A stretch of DNA of 64,000 nt from Paenibacillus sp. MAHUQ-63 (GCF_028765165.1 NZ_JARADB010000013.1:1-64000), one strand, 5' to 3'. Shown: positions 7,659 to 16,468, numbered from the stretch's first letter. Translations and numbers: made by a program. Notes: generated from the sequence alone by a model not told the origin.

Positions 7659-9682
7659 CGTTTCCAACTCCTTGTGATAATTTCCCATGCTGCAATCAGA
7701 ATCAGGCCGATGATGGCGCCGAAGAAGATCCCATAGGAGATACGGATCAATGAGATATGAAGCGGTGTATGCAAGTGCGCGAACGTGTCAACGATGGACA
7801 GTTGTCCGATAACACCGATGAAAATCAAGTACACGGCATGCTTATAACGCACCGCCAGATAGGCGCCTAGGAAGAACAGCGGATGAGCGACCAGGAACTC
7901 TTTCGTCCGCGGACGCACGCCCAGCGTGTTCTCTAGGAACGAGCGGAACAGCTTCTCTACCGTGGAGGCCTGTCCTTCATTGCCTGTACGGGACAAGTAA
8001 TAGAAGATCGCCGCCAGGCCGATGCCTGCAATGACAACCCACAGAACGCTAATGAACGAATTCAGGATACGGCGGATTTGCGTGATTTTATCTCTATACG
8101 TATTGTTTTCGCTAAAGAACAGCAGGTAGATGCCTGCAATCGCGATCGGCAGCAAATGCAGCACGCCTACGCCGCGGAACTGCTGCAGAACGAGCAAATA
8201 CGTAACGTGGTTGAGAAGCGCTACTTCATAGACGACCCCGATCAGCGATATCGCCGAGGTTTTGATCAGGGTCCAGAGCGCGAAGGCAATACCCGACCTC
8301 CACTTCGCCGCGGCTCCGGAACGAACAGTACGGATCGCCATCATAATCGCGATGCTCGGTGCGGAGATTGCAGCACCTAAGGCGAGACCCTGCGCATACA
8401 GATTCGCCGACAACGTATGGATCGCTACTAGTCCCAGTAAGCCAAGCACGAAGAATATGAGTGTAGCTTCGGGAATGAAGAAGGAGATCATAAGCACGAT
8501 CAAGCTAAGACCGCCAATCAGCATGAACGCGCTGGCCGCTTTCTGCCAACCCGTCGTTTCCACTTCGAACGGCTTTGCCGAGCCCAATGTGAATCCGGCC
8601 TTCTGAATGCGCGGTATCGCTCCGTCCTTGCCTTGCAAGCTCTCATAGTAAGCGGAGAGCGGATCTACCAGCTTGCCTTTATCCAAGCTCTTCACCGGCT
8701 TCGCGTTTAGAAACACCATCCGGATATTCCGGTCCTTCACCGCTAGCACGAAACGGTCCGCAACGCCCTGGATGCGGTCTTCCAGCTCCGCTTTCTTCAG
8801 CGGTTCGGTTAATTTCTCACCGTCTTTCTCTGTGAAGGAGTGCAGGCGGACGACATTGTAATTCGTTTGCTTCGCTAAGGTGCTGAACCCTTTCTGCGGT
8901 TCCTTCAGCAGTTCGATAGCGGCCAAGCCGATACCGTTCTTGTTGAGGAGATCCGCCATTTTGTTCAGATTAACTTCCGTGTCCTCTTCTGTATAGCCTG
9001 GAACCTCGTTGCCGTCCACGATGATGCGTCTGACGCCGAGATCGTACATCGACTTCAAGAACTTATCCATCTCGTTCGTGACGAACGGACGGCGGTTCGA
9101 CAGGCGGATAACGATTTGGAACCCTTGCTCCTTCAGCATTTGCAGCGCAATCGGATCCGGGTCCATCCCCTTAATCGAAGCTTCGTCCATACTCATTTGG
9201 ATGATGAGTCCGTTGCGGTTCTTGAAGCTCCACGGCTTCAGGCCGACGTTCAGATCGGAGAACGATTTCCGGATGAGCGGCTCCAGCTTTTGCTGCGTCG
9301 CGCTATCCTTAAACAATACGTACGTGTAATTCTCGTTCGGGTCGCCGAAGGTTTGCATGAGAGCTGCAGCGTCCCGGGAGTTGAACATTTCAATATGCCG
9401 GCTTTCTTTGAATTCAGCCAGCGTGCTCTCATAGACTGCCATCGAGCCAATGCCCGCAGCCTTCATATTTTTGAGCTGCTCCGTGACGAAGCTCTGGGGA
9501 TTCGTCTGCACATCAGAAATATCTAACAAGTCGCGGTAATCGAAAACGAATTCCACGTTCTTGGTCGATGTCTCAGTTTGGTTGCGGGTAAACGCCAGCG
9601 GCAGAGAACCCAACATGCCGATAATGACGAGCCACCACAGCACGTTTTTGAGCGGGTTATTCCAAGTTTTATACCAATTCAC
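7634..9682 (-). CDS. DUF5693-family polytopic membrane protein of the SLH-polymer operon
   Basis: 682 residues from GTG at 9682, chosen because AAGGAG lies 10 nt upstream; the longer frame to 9724 lacks a site. One membrane segment near the N-terminus (VLWWLVIIGMLGSLPLAF) is followed by a soluble, probably extracytoplasmic domain to about residue 390. The C-terminal 290 residues contain roughly seven to eight hydrophobic segments. I recognise the family as DUF5693, whose biochemical function I do not know. It lies directly upstream of, and overlaps, csaB, so export, assembly or attachment of the pyruvylated polymer is a reasonable guess but only from context. Confidence 0.75.
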   Translation of the reverse strand: MNWYKTWNNPLKNVLWWLVIIGMLGSLPLAFTRNQTETSTKNVEFVFDYRDLLDISDVQTNPQSFVTEQLKNMKAAGIGSMAVYESTLAEFKESRHIEMFNSRDAAALMQTFGDPNENYTYVLFKDSATQQKLEPLIRKSFSDLNVGLKPWSFKNRNGLIIQMSMDEASIKGMDPDPIALQMLKEQGFQIVIRLSNRRPFVTNEMDKFLKSMYDLGVRRIIVDGNEVPGYTEEDTEVNLNKMADLLNKNGIGLAAIELLKEPQKGFSTLAKQTNYNVVRLHSFTEKDGEKLTEPLKKAELEDRIQGVADRFVLAVKDRNIRMVFLNAKPVKSLDKGKLVDPLSAYYESLQGKDGAIPRIQKAGFTLGSAKPFEVETTGWQKAASAFMLIGGLSLIVLMISFFIPEATLIFFVLGLLGLVAIHTLSANLYAQGLALGAAISAPSIAIMMAIRTVRSGAAAKWRSGIAFALWTLIKTSAISLIGVVYEVALLNHVTYLLVLQQFRGVGVLHLLPIAIAGIYLLFFSENNTYRDKITQIRRILNSFISVLWVVIAGIGLAAIFYYLSRTGNEGQASTVEKLFRSFLENTLGVRPRTKEFLVAHPLFFLGAYLAVRYKHAVYLIFIGVIGQLSIVDTFAHLHTPLHISLIRISYGIFFGAIIGLILIAAWEIITRSWKRWVPELSK

Positions 9683-9838
9683 CAATTGTCCACTCCTTAG
9701 AGCATTTACTTTCCTGTTGCACATTCAGGCCCTGGGCCCTACATCCTCCCTACACCCATACACACTCGAAAACCCCTCCAGCACCTTCTCTCGGGCAAGC
9801 AGGCCAAATGAATGCGGATTGTTTCCATCTATTCATTA

Positions 9839-9864
9839 GACGACCTATCCCTGACTTAGGTTCT
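9839..9864 (-). promoter_or_regulatory. Candidate ECF-sigma promoter upstream of the DUF5693-csaB-tagA-tagO unit
   Basis: On the minus strand AGAACC is followed after 16 nt by CGTC, resembling the GAAAC-N16-CGTC pattern of extracytoplasmic-function sigma factors (sigma M/W/X type). The 166-bp gap between pgcA and the DUF5693 gene contains no gene and no convincing sigma-A site. Short motifs like this arise by chance, so treat as a hypothesis. Confidence 0.3.
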
Positions 9865-9890
9865 GAAGAGGTTCCAGTGATCCTATTTCA

Positions 9891-11600
9891 TTATCCGTCT
9901 ACACGGCTAAGTACGTACCGAACGTTGCGTTCCATTTGGTTCGAGGCCTCTGCAGCGCTCGACCCTTTCACCGCGAAATAGAACTTGATCTTCGGCTCTG
10001 TTCCGGACGGGCGTAAGCAGAACCAAGAGCCGTCCTCCAGCTTGAACTTCAGCACATTCTCGAGCGGAAGGCCATTCACGCCCTTGGCGTAGTCTTCCAT
10101 TTCGGTTACGCGCGTGCCGCCGATTTCGGCCGGAGGGTTGGTTCTCCAAGCTTCCATCATGCGTCCAATTTGTTCCACGCCATCTTTCCCTTTGAGCGTC
10201 CTTGATTCAAGCTTTTCCAAAAAGTAGCCAAAGGATTCGTACAGCCCTTGCAGCACTTCATATAAAGTCTTGCCTTGCTTCTTATAGTAAGCAGCCGCTT
10301 CAGCAATCAGCATGGCAGCGATAACCGCATCCTTGTCACGGGCATAGTCGCCTGCCAAATAACCGTAGCTTTCCTCGTACCCGAACAGGAAAGTGTGCTC
10401 TCCCGTCTTGTCGAATTGGGACATTTTCTCCCCGATATATTTGAAGCCGGTCAAAGTATTTAATGTAGGGATACCATAATGCCCAGCGATGACCGCACCC
10501 ATCTCGCTCGTGACGATCGTTTTGACAACTACGCCGTTCTCCGGCAATTTCCCGCGTTCTTTCAAAGAAGATAAAAGATAATTAACAATAATAGCCCCGG
10601 ACTGGTTGCCGGTCAGAACGAAATACTCACCGTTCGAATCTTTGACCACCGCACCCATGCGGTCTGCATCCGGATCGGTTCCGATAATGATATCGGCATC
10701 CCACGCCTTCGCCTGGGCGATCGCCAGCGTGAAGGCTTCCCGCTCCTCCGGATTCGGCGACTTCACGGTCGAGAACTGCGCATCCGGCTGCTCCTGTTCG
10801 GCAACGACGCGAACTTGTTCGAAGCCTACGGCTTTCAGTACTTCCCTTACCGGGATGTTACCCGCTCCGTGCAGCGGTGTGAAGACGATACGGAAATCAT
10901 CGTTAATTTCCTTAATTACGTCCGGATTCTGGCTGATCGCGGATACAGCTTGTATGTAGGCTTGATCAACATCTTCGCCCAGCCAAACAAGAAGACCTTG
11001 CGCTTCGGCTTCCTGCCGGCTCAGCTTCTTCACTTTATCGAAGGAATTGATGCTCTGCACTTGCGCAATGACTTGCTCCGCAAATTCAGGGACAAGCTGT
11101 CCGCCGTCTGATCCATATACTTTGTATCCATTATATTCCGGCGGGTTATGACTGGCTGTCACAACAACACCTGCTGTTGCTCCCAAATACCTCACGGCGA
11201 ATGACAGCTGCGGCGTTGCATGCAGCGTCTGGAATAAATAAGCCTTGATACCGTTGCCTGCGAAGACCAGGGCGGCTTCTAAAGCGAACTCAGGCGACAT
11301 ATGACGTGAATCGTAAGCCAAGACAATGGATGGGCTTGGTACCCCTGTACCATTCACATATTGGGCCAATCCTTGGCTTGCGCGTCCAACGGTGTATACA
11401 TTGATTCGGTTCGTTCCAGCGCCAATCACGCCGCGAAGTCCACCTGTTCCAAATTCGAGATCTTTATAAAAGCGATCCTCAATTTCTTTCTCATCTTCCC
11501 GAATGGCTTGCAGTTCCTTCTTTGTTTCGGCATCCACTGCTGGATCGTTTAGCCATAATTCATACTCAGTTTGTACACGCGTCATAGTTGTCAGGTTCAT
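9891..11600 (-). CDS. pgcA: Alpha-phosphoglucomutase/phosphomannomutase
   Basis: Interconverts glucose-6-P and glucose-1-P (possibly mannose phosphates too), feeding UDP-glucose and cell-envelope sugars. 569 residues, close to PgcA of Bacillus. Family marks in order: GTGGLRGVIGAGTNRIN near the N-terminus, the phosphoserine loop TASHNPPEYNGYKVYG (about residues 143-158), the metal loop DPDADRMG (about 303-310), the sugar-binding GYEESYGYL, and the C-terminal phosphate-binding RPSGTEPKIKFYF. The phospho-Ser and metal-binding Asp residues are present. It follows fabZ by 18 bp, so probably shares its transcript. Confidence 0.93.
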   Translation of the reverse strand: MNLTTMTRVQTEYELWLNDPAVDAETKKELQAIREDEKEIEDRFYKDLEFGTGGLRGVIGAGTNRINVYTVGRASQGLAQYVNGTGVPSPSIVLAYDSRHMSPEFALEAALVFAGNGIKAYLFQTLHATPQLSFAVRYLGATAGVVVTASHNPPEYNGYKVYGSDGGQLVPEFAEQVIAQVQSINSFDKVKKLSRQEAEAQGLLVWLGEDVDQAYIQAVSAISQNPDVIKEINDDFRIVFTPLHGAGNIPVREVLKAVGFEQVRVVAEQEQPDAQFSTVKSPNPEEREAFTLAIAQAKAWDADIIIGTDPDADRMGAVVKDSNGEYFVLTGNQSGAIIVNYLLSSLKERGKLPENGVVVKTIVTSEMGAVIAGHYGIPTLNTLTGFKYIGEKMSQFDKTGEHTFLFGYEESYGYLAGDYARDKDAVIAAMLIAEAAAYYKKQGKTLYEVLQGLYESFGYFLEKLESRTLKGKDGVEQIGRMMEAWRTNPPAEIGGTRVTEMEDYAKGVNGLPLENVLKFKLEDGSWFCLRPSGTEPKIKFYFAVKGSSAAEASNQMERNVRYVLSRVDG

Positions 11601-11618
11601 CTCCTTTTTATCTATGGG

Positions 11619-12047
11619 TTATTTATTAGCAAGGGCGAACATAAGCTCGCCTTCGACTACCACTTTCTCGCCTACCTTCGCTACAGCTTGTCCTTTGACA
11701 ATCGTTCCTTTGACCCGGGTAATGGTCATTTCTAACGTTAGCGTATCGCCCGGCACGACCTGCTGGCGCCACCGAATGCCGTCTGCGCCGGCGAACAAGC
11801 CGATCTTGCCTTTATACTCCGGCATCGAGAGCACGGCCACAGCGCCGACTTGTGCCAAAGCTTCGATAATCAGAACCCCCGGCATAACCGGGTAGCCTGG
11901 GAAATGTCCCGCAAAAAACGGTTCGTTGATCGTTACATTTTTGATACCTACCGCTCTTACGCCTTCTTCTACTTCCAGAATGCGGTCGACGAGCAGGAAA
12001 GGAGGACGGTGTGGAATGATCTCCTGGATTTGGTTGATATCTAGCAT
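11619..12047 (-). CDS. fabZ: 3-hydroxyacyl-[acyl-carrier-protein] dehydratase FabZ
   Basis: Dehydrates 3-hydroxyacyl-ACP in fatty-acid elongation (cytosol). 142 residues, the usual length. The hot-dog-fold active site is clear: [12 protein letters not shown] near residue 13, then [23 protein letters not shown] with catalytic His and Glu. ATG is preceded by AAAGGAGC. In Bacillus subtilis fabZ (ywpB) also follows mbl-flhO-flhP; here pgsA and an EpuA-like gene lie between. Confidence 0.95.
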   Translation of the reverse strand: MLDINQIQEIIPHRPPFLLVDRILEVEEGVRAVGIKNVTINEPFFAGHFPGYPVMPGVLIIEALAQVGAVAVLSMPEYKGKIGLFAGADGIRWRQQVVPGDTLTLEMTITRVKGTIVKGQAVAKVGEKVVVEGELMFALANK

Positions 12048-12150
12048 AGTAATTCATGCTCCTTTCAAGTTGCTTGTATAAAATACAAGGTAATCACTTA
12101 CAATACAAGTGTCCCTTCATTAACTGCAGAAGTGAAGGTTCATATAGGAG

Positions 12151-12194
12151 GAGCTTATATCCTTAGGACTGTGCACAGTCCGGTGTATAAGCTC
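12151..12194. repeat. Compound inverted repeat between pgsA and fabZ
   Basis: GAGCTTATA (12151-12159) pairs with TATAAGCTC (12186-12194), and between them lies a perfect 16-bp palindrome, GGACTGTGCACAGTCC (12166-12181). A T-run follows only on the plus strand (CTCTTTTTA), although both flanking genes are on the minus strand. So it does not look like an ordinary minus-strand terminator; it may be a protein-binding operator for fabZ or a bidirectional hairpin. Confidence 0.6.
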
Positions 12195-12209
12195 TTTTTA
12201 TATTTGACT

Positions 12210-12728
12210 CTATTTGGACTTGGCCCCCCGGTTTAACAACAGGAATTGAAAAATATAGATGAAGGAAGTTAAGAAGGAAACGCCGATCACAAACCACAAG
12301 TAGGTAATCGCGAATTCTAAATGGAAAACGATGAAGAGAATAGCGAGATAATACAGTACGGTCGTTAATTTCCCCATCACATTGGCAGGAACGGTCAATT
12401 TGCCCCTGAAGTGAAAGAAGGCCGAGCCTATGATCATGCCTAGATCCCGAATAAATATGGCAACCGCCGCTTGCCACGGAATCATCTCCGTGATGAGCAG
12501 AGACAGAATGACCGCAATCATCATGCATTTATCCGCTAGAGGATCCAGCATAACCCCAGCAGGTGTAATCAAACCGCGTGTTCTGGCGATATATCCGTCC
12601 AAGATATCGGTAAGACCCGCTGCCAATAAGATCAGGAAAGCAATCTGAATATGGCCGCCAAAAAAGATGACGAGGTACACAGGGATCAGAACAAACCTGC
12701 TGATGGTGAGCATGTTCGGTATATTCAA
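12210..12728 (-). CDS. pgsA: CDP-alcohol phosphatidyltransferase, PgsA-like
   Basis: Probably makes phosphatidylglycerophosphate from CDP-diacylglycerol and glycerol-3-phosphate in the membrane. Start set at TTG 12728 (LNIPNMLTISRF) because AGGAGGGG lies 6 nt upstream; the frame opens at 12776 without a site. 172 residues with about five hydrophobic segments. The family signature D-G-x2-A-R-x8-G-x3-D-x3-D is visible as DILDGYIARTRGLITPAGVM followed by LDPLADK, all acidic residues intact. The other family members (phosphatidylserine, cardiolipin or inositol-phosphate synthases) share the motif, so the exact substrate is inferred. If a second pgsA exists near cinA/recA elsewhere in the genome, this would be a paralogue. 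Confidence 0.85.
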   Translation of the reverse strand: MNIPNMLTISRFVLIPVYLVIFFGGHIQIAFLILLAAGLTDILDGYIARTRGLITPAGVMLDPLADKCMMIAVILSLLITEMIPWQAAVAIFIRDLGMIIGSAFFHFRGKLTVPANVMGKLTTVLYYLAILFIVFHLEFAITYLWFVIGVSFLTSFIYIFQFLLLNRGAKSK

Positions 12729-12792
12729 AGTACCCCTCCTGCGCCTAATATCTGGTATCTGACAAAGAGCCTTCATTCATTATACATTTGCA

Positions 12793-12825
12793 GACACAAA
12801 AATAAAACTCCCAATGCGGGAGTTT
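12793..12825 (-). terminator. Rho-independent terminator after the mbl-flhO-flhP-epuA unit
   Basis: AAACTCCC (12805-12812) and GGGAGTTT (12818-12825), 5-nt loop, followed on the minus strand by TATTTTTG. It starts 4 bp after the stop of the EpuA-like gene. Confidence 0.85.
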
Positions 12826-12828
12826 GAA

Positions 12829-13062
12829 TTAATTCGCAAATACCAAATCGTATAAGTGCCGCCAAGTGCTGATATGGAAGATCTCCGCGGCCGGCTGATG
12901 ACCCAGCTTGGTATAGCCGATCCATAATCCGATATAGATGGCCAGCACGCAAAGAACGGGTATACGAATGATTTTGAAAATACGCCATATGATGTTCTGC
13001 CATTTCGGCCTTGTTGCCTTCTTCTTTGGAGCCGACTTGTTCGGAGCAGGCTTGTCTGACAT
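12829..13062 (-). CDS. EpuA-like small membrane protein (annotated in Bacillales as DNA-directed RNA polymerase subunit beta)
   Basis: 77 residues: a Lys/Pro-rich cytoplasmic N-terminus (residues 1-22), one membrane span (about 33-52, IRIPVLCVLAIYIGLWIGY), then a short outer tail. This pattern and the position behind flagellar-like genes match the pfam EpuA family, often misleadingly labelled RNA polymerase beta subunit. No catalytic motif. It is the last gene of the mbl-flhO-flhP unit. Function not established. Confidence 0.7.
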   Translation of the reverse strand: MSDKPAPNKSAPKKKATRPKWQNIIWRIFKIIRIPVLCVLAIYIGLWIGYTKLGHQPAAEIFHISTWRHLYDLVFAN

Positions 13063-13088
13063 GAAGCCCTATCCCTCCCTTTCTACAA

Positions 13089-13955
13089 TCAGGCGCGCAA
13101 GTTGTTGGCGATGTTCATCATCTGATCGGACGATGTAATCGCGCGGGAATTCAATTGAAGCGCTCGCTGAACCATCACCAGATCCGTCATTTCATCGGCC
13201 AGCGTGACGTTCGACTGCTCCAAATATCCTTGCATCAGAGTAACCCGATTATTCGATGTATCCAGACCCGGATTCACGTTCTGCAAAATATTCGCCTTCT
13301 CTGCTTCTGTAATCCCCGCCGGAAGCGCATAAAGGTTATCTCCCGCATCTTGCAGAAGCTGAGGACGCACAACGCGCACCAGCTTGATCTGGCCCAAATT
13401 AAGCGGCTCCGCGCTCGGATCCTGCTCGCTATATCCCTTAATGGAGCCATCCTGCTCAACGACAGGTCGGAACCCGGCAGGAATACGGATCGGATTGCCG
13501 TCGGTACCGGTAACGAGATGTCCGCCTTTGGTCGTTAGCACCGTGTCGCCATTCGCATCAGGCGATAAATCGAAAGCACCGTTGCGTGTCCATGCCGGCT
13601 GGAGCACGGAATTGCCGTTCGCATCCAGCTTGCTGATCATCACTTCGAACAATCCGTCGCCCTGAATCGCGAAATCCGTTACGTTGCCCGTAGACTGCAT
13701 TGGCCCTTGTGCGAGATTCGTCTGGATCTGGACGAGCTTGGAACCCCAACCTTGGTTGAAGCCGAGCGGAGAGAACCGGCCTTGCTGTCGGAAGCCCTCC
13801 GGCTGGGCTTTCACATTCGTAAGAACGTCCTCGAATGAAGCTTCTTTCTTCTTGAAGCCGTTCGTATTGACGTTCGCTATGTTATTGGATAGAATATCCA
13901 GCTTCTGCTGTAAGCTGTGCATGGATACCGATGAGTTGATCATGGAATTGTTCAT
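13089..13955 (-). CDS. flhP: Flagellar hook-basal body (rod) protein FlhP, FlgG-like
   Basis: 288 residues. N-terminal rod-protein motif MHSLQQKLDILSNNIANVNTNGFKK and C-terminal coiled-coil region (SNVTLADEMTDLVMVQRALQLNSRAITSSDQMMNIANNLRA) are the hallmarks of FlgG/FlgF/FlgE-type axial proteins that polymerise outside the membrane. In Bacillus subtilis flhO-flhP encode the distal rod of the flagellum and lie outside the main flagellar cluster next to mbl, exactly as here. ATG start; 24 bp behind flhO. Confidence 0.92.
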   Translation of the reverse strand: MNNSMINSSVSMHSLQQKLDILSNNIANVNTNGFKKKEASFEDVLTNVKAQPEGFRQQGRFSPLGFNQGWGSKLVQIQTNLAQGPMQSTGNVTDFAIQGDGLFEVMISKLDANGNSVLQPAWTRNGAFDLSPDANGDTVLTTKGGHLVTGTDGNPIRIPAGFRPVVEQDGSIKGYSEQDPSAEPLNLGQIKLVRVVRPQLLQDAGDNLYALPAGITEAEKANILQNVNPGLDTSNNRVTLMQGYLEQSNVTLADEMTDLVMVQRALQLNSRAITSSDQMMNIANNLRA

Positions 13956-13979
13956 GGTTTAGCCCCTTCGCCAGCCGGA

Positions 13980-14873
13980 TTAGACGCGTCCTACATCGTT
14001 CGCGGCCTTATCCATACTTTTGTCGTAAGATTGAATGACTTTCTGGTTCGCTTCATAAGCGCGCAGCGCCGACATCATGTCGACCATCGATTGCGCAGAA
14101 TCGACGTTGGAACGCTCGATGAAGCCTTGGCGAACTTCAACTTGATCGCCTGCAGCCACCTGCGTCACCGTAGCTTCATCACCCGGATTAATCCGCAGCA
14201 AGCCATTGCCTTCCCGCAGCAGCAAATTCGGATTCTCCGCGCGAGAGAGCATAAGCGCGATTGGCTGCCCGGCCGCATTCAGCAGCGGCAGGCCGTTGGC
14301 ATCAAGGAACTCGCCCTTGTCCGTCACCTTGAAGGAATGAATCGGCTGGCCCGCTCCGTCAATAAGGAGCAGAGGTTGTCCATCGCGGCCCAGTACCTGG
14401 TTGCCGTTCGCATTCACTAACTGTCCGGTCGTATCCACGGTAAACTTACCGTTCAAGGAGTAACGCTGCTCTCCCTCGGCGTTCAACACCGTGAACAACG
14501 CTTGCGGCTGGAACGTGCGCTCGCCGTCCCCGTTCACGTACTTGCCGGATGCGTCAAACGTCATACCCGGCACTTGGATGTTGGAGACGAGGGCGAAATC
14601 GAAAGGATTTTGCGTTTCCTGCAGGTCGCCTTGCGCGTGAACGGAAATGCTCTCCTCCGAGAATACGCCTAAACTCATCCGCCCAAGGGGAGCCGTCGAG
14701 GCACCTTGTCCACCGCGTATCGTGGAAATCAGCATCTCCGGAAACGAGCGTGACAAGGCATTGCCCTGCTTAAAACCAGGGGAGTTAATGTTGGCAATAT
14801 TATTCGTAATCGTATCGTGTCTGCGCTGCTCGGAGATCATGCCTGCCGCCGCGGTATACAGTCCTCTTAACAT
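13980..14873 (-). CDS. flhO: Flagellar hook-basal body (rod) protein FlhO, FlgF/FlgG-like
   Basis: 297 residues starting MLRGLYTAAAGMISEQRRHD, followed by the axial-protein motif ITNNIANINSPGFKQ. The C-terminus has the matching helical segment (SNVDSAQSMVDMMSALRAYEANQKVIQSYDKSMDKAANDVGRV). Secreted by the flagellar type III apparatus, hence no Sec signal. Between mbl and flhP, as in Bacillus. Confidence 0.92.
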   Translation of the reverse strand: MLRGLYTAAAGMISEQRRHDTITNNIANINSPGFKQGNALSRSFPEMLISTIRGGQGASTAPLGRMSLGVFSEESISVHAQGDLQETQNPFDFALVSNIQVPGMTFDASGKYVNGDGERTFQPQALFTVLNAEGEQRYSLNGKFTVDTTGQLVNANGNQVLGRDGQPLLLIDGAGQPIHSFKVTDKGEFLDANGLPLLNAAGQPIALMLSRAENPNLLLREGNGLLRINPGDEATVTQVAAGDQVEVRQGFIERSNVDSAQSMVDMMSALRAYEANQKVIQSYDKSMDKAANDVGRV

Positions 14874-14899
14874 GTGTTCACCTCTTGGTTAATATCGGA

Positions 14900-15898
14900 T
14901 CAGATTTTACGTTTGGACACCTTGTCCAAGTTATCGAGCATAATCCCTGTGCCCTTCACAACACAGGACATCGGGTCTTCCGCGATTAGCACCGGAACCT
15001 TCAGCTCGTCCGCCAACAATTGATCCAGACCGTGCAGCAAGGCGCCGCCGCCCGTCAGAATGACCCCGCGGTCGATAATATCCGCGGATAATTCCGGCGG
15101 TGTGCGCTCCAGAACGCTCTTCGCCGCTGTCACGATGGATGAAACCGGATCCCACAGCGCTTCTTGCACTTCACTGGAATGAATGGTGATCGTAAGAGGC
15201 AATCCGGAAACCATATCTCTGCCGCGAATATCCATCTCCTGATCTCTGCCGTGTGGATATACCGTACCGATCTTCAGCTTAATGTCCTCGCTTGTCCGTT
15301 CACCGATAAGCAGCTTGTACTTATTCTTGATATACTTCGTAATGGCGATGTCGAACTTGTCGCCTGCGATCTTAATGGAGGAGGAGGTGACGATGTCGCC
15401 CATGGACAGCACGGCCACATCCGTCGTCCCTCCGCCAATATCTACAACCATGTTGCCGCTAGGCTGGAAGATGTCCATTCCGGCGCCAATTGCCGCCGCC
15501 TTCGGCTCCTCTTCCATGAATACCTCCCGGGCGCCGCTGCGCTCAGCCGCTTCGCGGATCGCCTTCTGCTCGACCGAGGTGATGTTGGTAGGGGCGCAGA
15601 TCAGGATGCGCGGATGCGAATACCAGTTCTTGCCCCCCACTTTGGCAATAAAATGCTTTAACATCATTTCCGTAATATCAAAGTCAGCGATAACGCCATC
15701 TTTCAATGGGCGAATCGCGATGATGTTGCCCGGAGTTCTACCGACCATGCGGAAAGCTTCTTCTCCTACAGCAAGCACGCGTTTCGTATCGCTTTCAATC
15801 GCTACTACAGATGGCTCATCGAGCACAACGCCGCGTCCTTTCACATGAATGAGCACATTTGCCGTGCCGAGATCTATTCCTATATCCTTGCTGAACAT
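14900..15898 (-). CDS. mbl: Rod-shape determining actin homologue Mbl
   Basis: 332 residues of an MreB-family ATPase that organises lateral-wall synthesis under the membrane. Actin-fold motifs: phosphate-1 loop IGIDLGTANVLIHVKG near the start, MVVDIGGGTTDVAVLSMG (phosphate 2, about residues 155-172), and ILTGGGALLHGLDQLL (adenosine loop, near 280). GGGAGG 11 nt before ATG. Called Mbl rather than MreB because it sits between spoIIID and flhO, the fixed Mbl locus of Bacillales; sporulation-linked transcription from spoIIID is possible. Confidence 0.93.
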   Translation of the reverse strand: MFSKDIGIDLGTANVLIHVKGRGVVLDEPSVVAIESDTKRVLAVGEEAFRMVGRTPGNIIAIRPLKDGVIADFDITEMMLKHFIAKVGGKNWYSHPRILICAPTNITSVEQKAIREAAERSGAREVFMEEEPKAAAIGAGMDIFQPSGNMVVDIGGGTTDVAVLSMGDIVTSSSIKIAGDKFDIAITKYIKNKYKLLIGERTSEDIKLKIGTVYPHGRDQEMDIRGRDMVSGLPLTITIHSSEVQEALWDPVSSIVTAAKSVLERTPPELSADIIDRGVILTGGGALLHGLDQLLADELKVPVLIAEDPMSCVVKGTGIMLDNLDKVSKRKI

Positions 15899-16062
15899 TT
15901 CAAGTTAATCCTCCCTAAATCTACCGTCCATCCCGCGAAGAACCGGCTCTCTTATAGATAGTTCTAATTATAAGCTAAATTCGCTGCAAATGCATTATTT
16001 CCTCTTTTTCCGTGAAATTTCGACATGTCCAGTTATAGGAAACCGCCGGGATGAAGGTATAT

Positions 16063-16353
16063 TCAGGATTTAACAGTGACCAGGTTTTCGGAATGCTTCG
16101 GGTTACGCGTCTTCCGATACTTGATTTTCGTCGCTTCTCCTCCTCTAAGGTGCCTGATGGACTTGTGATACTCCAAAATGTGCTTCACCTGGTTGGCCAG
16201 GTCCGGGTTGATTTCCGGAAGTCTTTCCGTTAGATCCTTATGCACCGTGCTCTTGGAAACGCCGAATTCCTTCGCAATGGTGCGAACCGTATTCTTGGTC
16301 TCGACGATACAGGTCCCAATCTTAATGGTCCGCTCTTTGATGTAATCGTGCAA
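16063..16353 (-). CDS. spoIIID: Sporulation transcription factor SpoIIID
   Basis: Mother-cell DNA-binding regulator that adjusts sigma-E genes and helps switch to sigma-K. 96 residues from TTG at 16353: GGGAGG lies 8 nt upstream and the protein starts LHDYIKERTIKIG, matching known SpoIIID proteins of about 93 residues; the frame is open further upstream to 16569 but that part is unlike the family. The helix-turn-helix is visible (TVRTIAKEFGVSKSTVHKDL, about residues 23-42), followed by the basic C-terminal tail that also contacts DNA. Directly upstream of mbl, as in Bacillus subtilis. Confidence 0.95.
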   Translation of the reverse strand: MHDYIKERTIKIGTCIVETKNTVRTIAKEFGVSKSTVHKDLTERLPEINPDLANQVKHILEYHKSIRHLRGGEATKIKYRKTRNPKHSENLVTVKS

Positions 16354-16468
16354 TCCCCTCGCCTCCCTACTCGAGATAGTTTGGTAAAGTATATGAGGGG
16401 CATGACTAGATATTCTACGTAACCAAGCCTGACAAGCCCATTTCCCATATTTATTTTCGAAAAAATCA

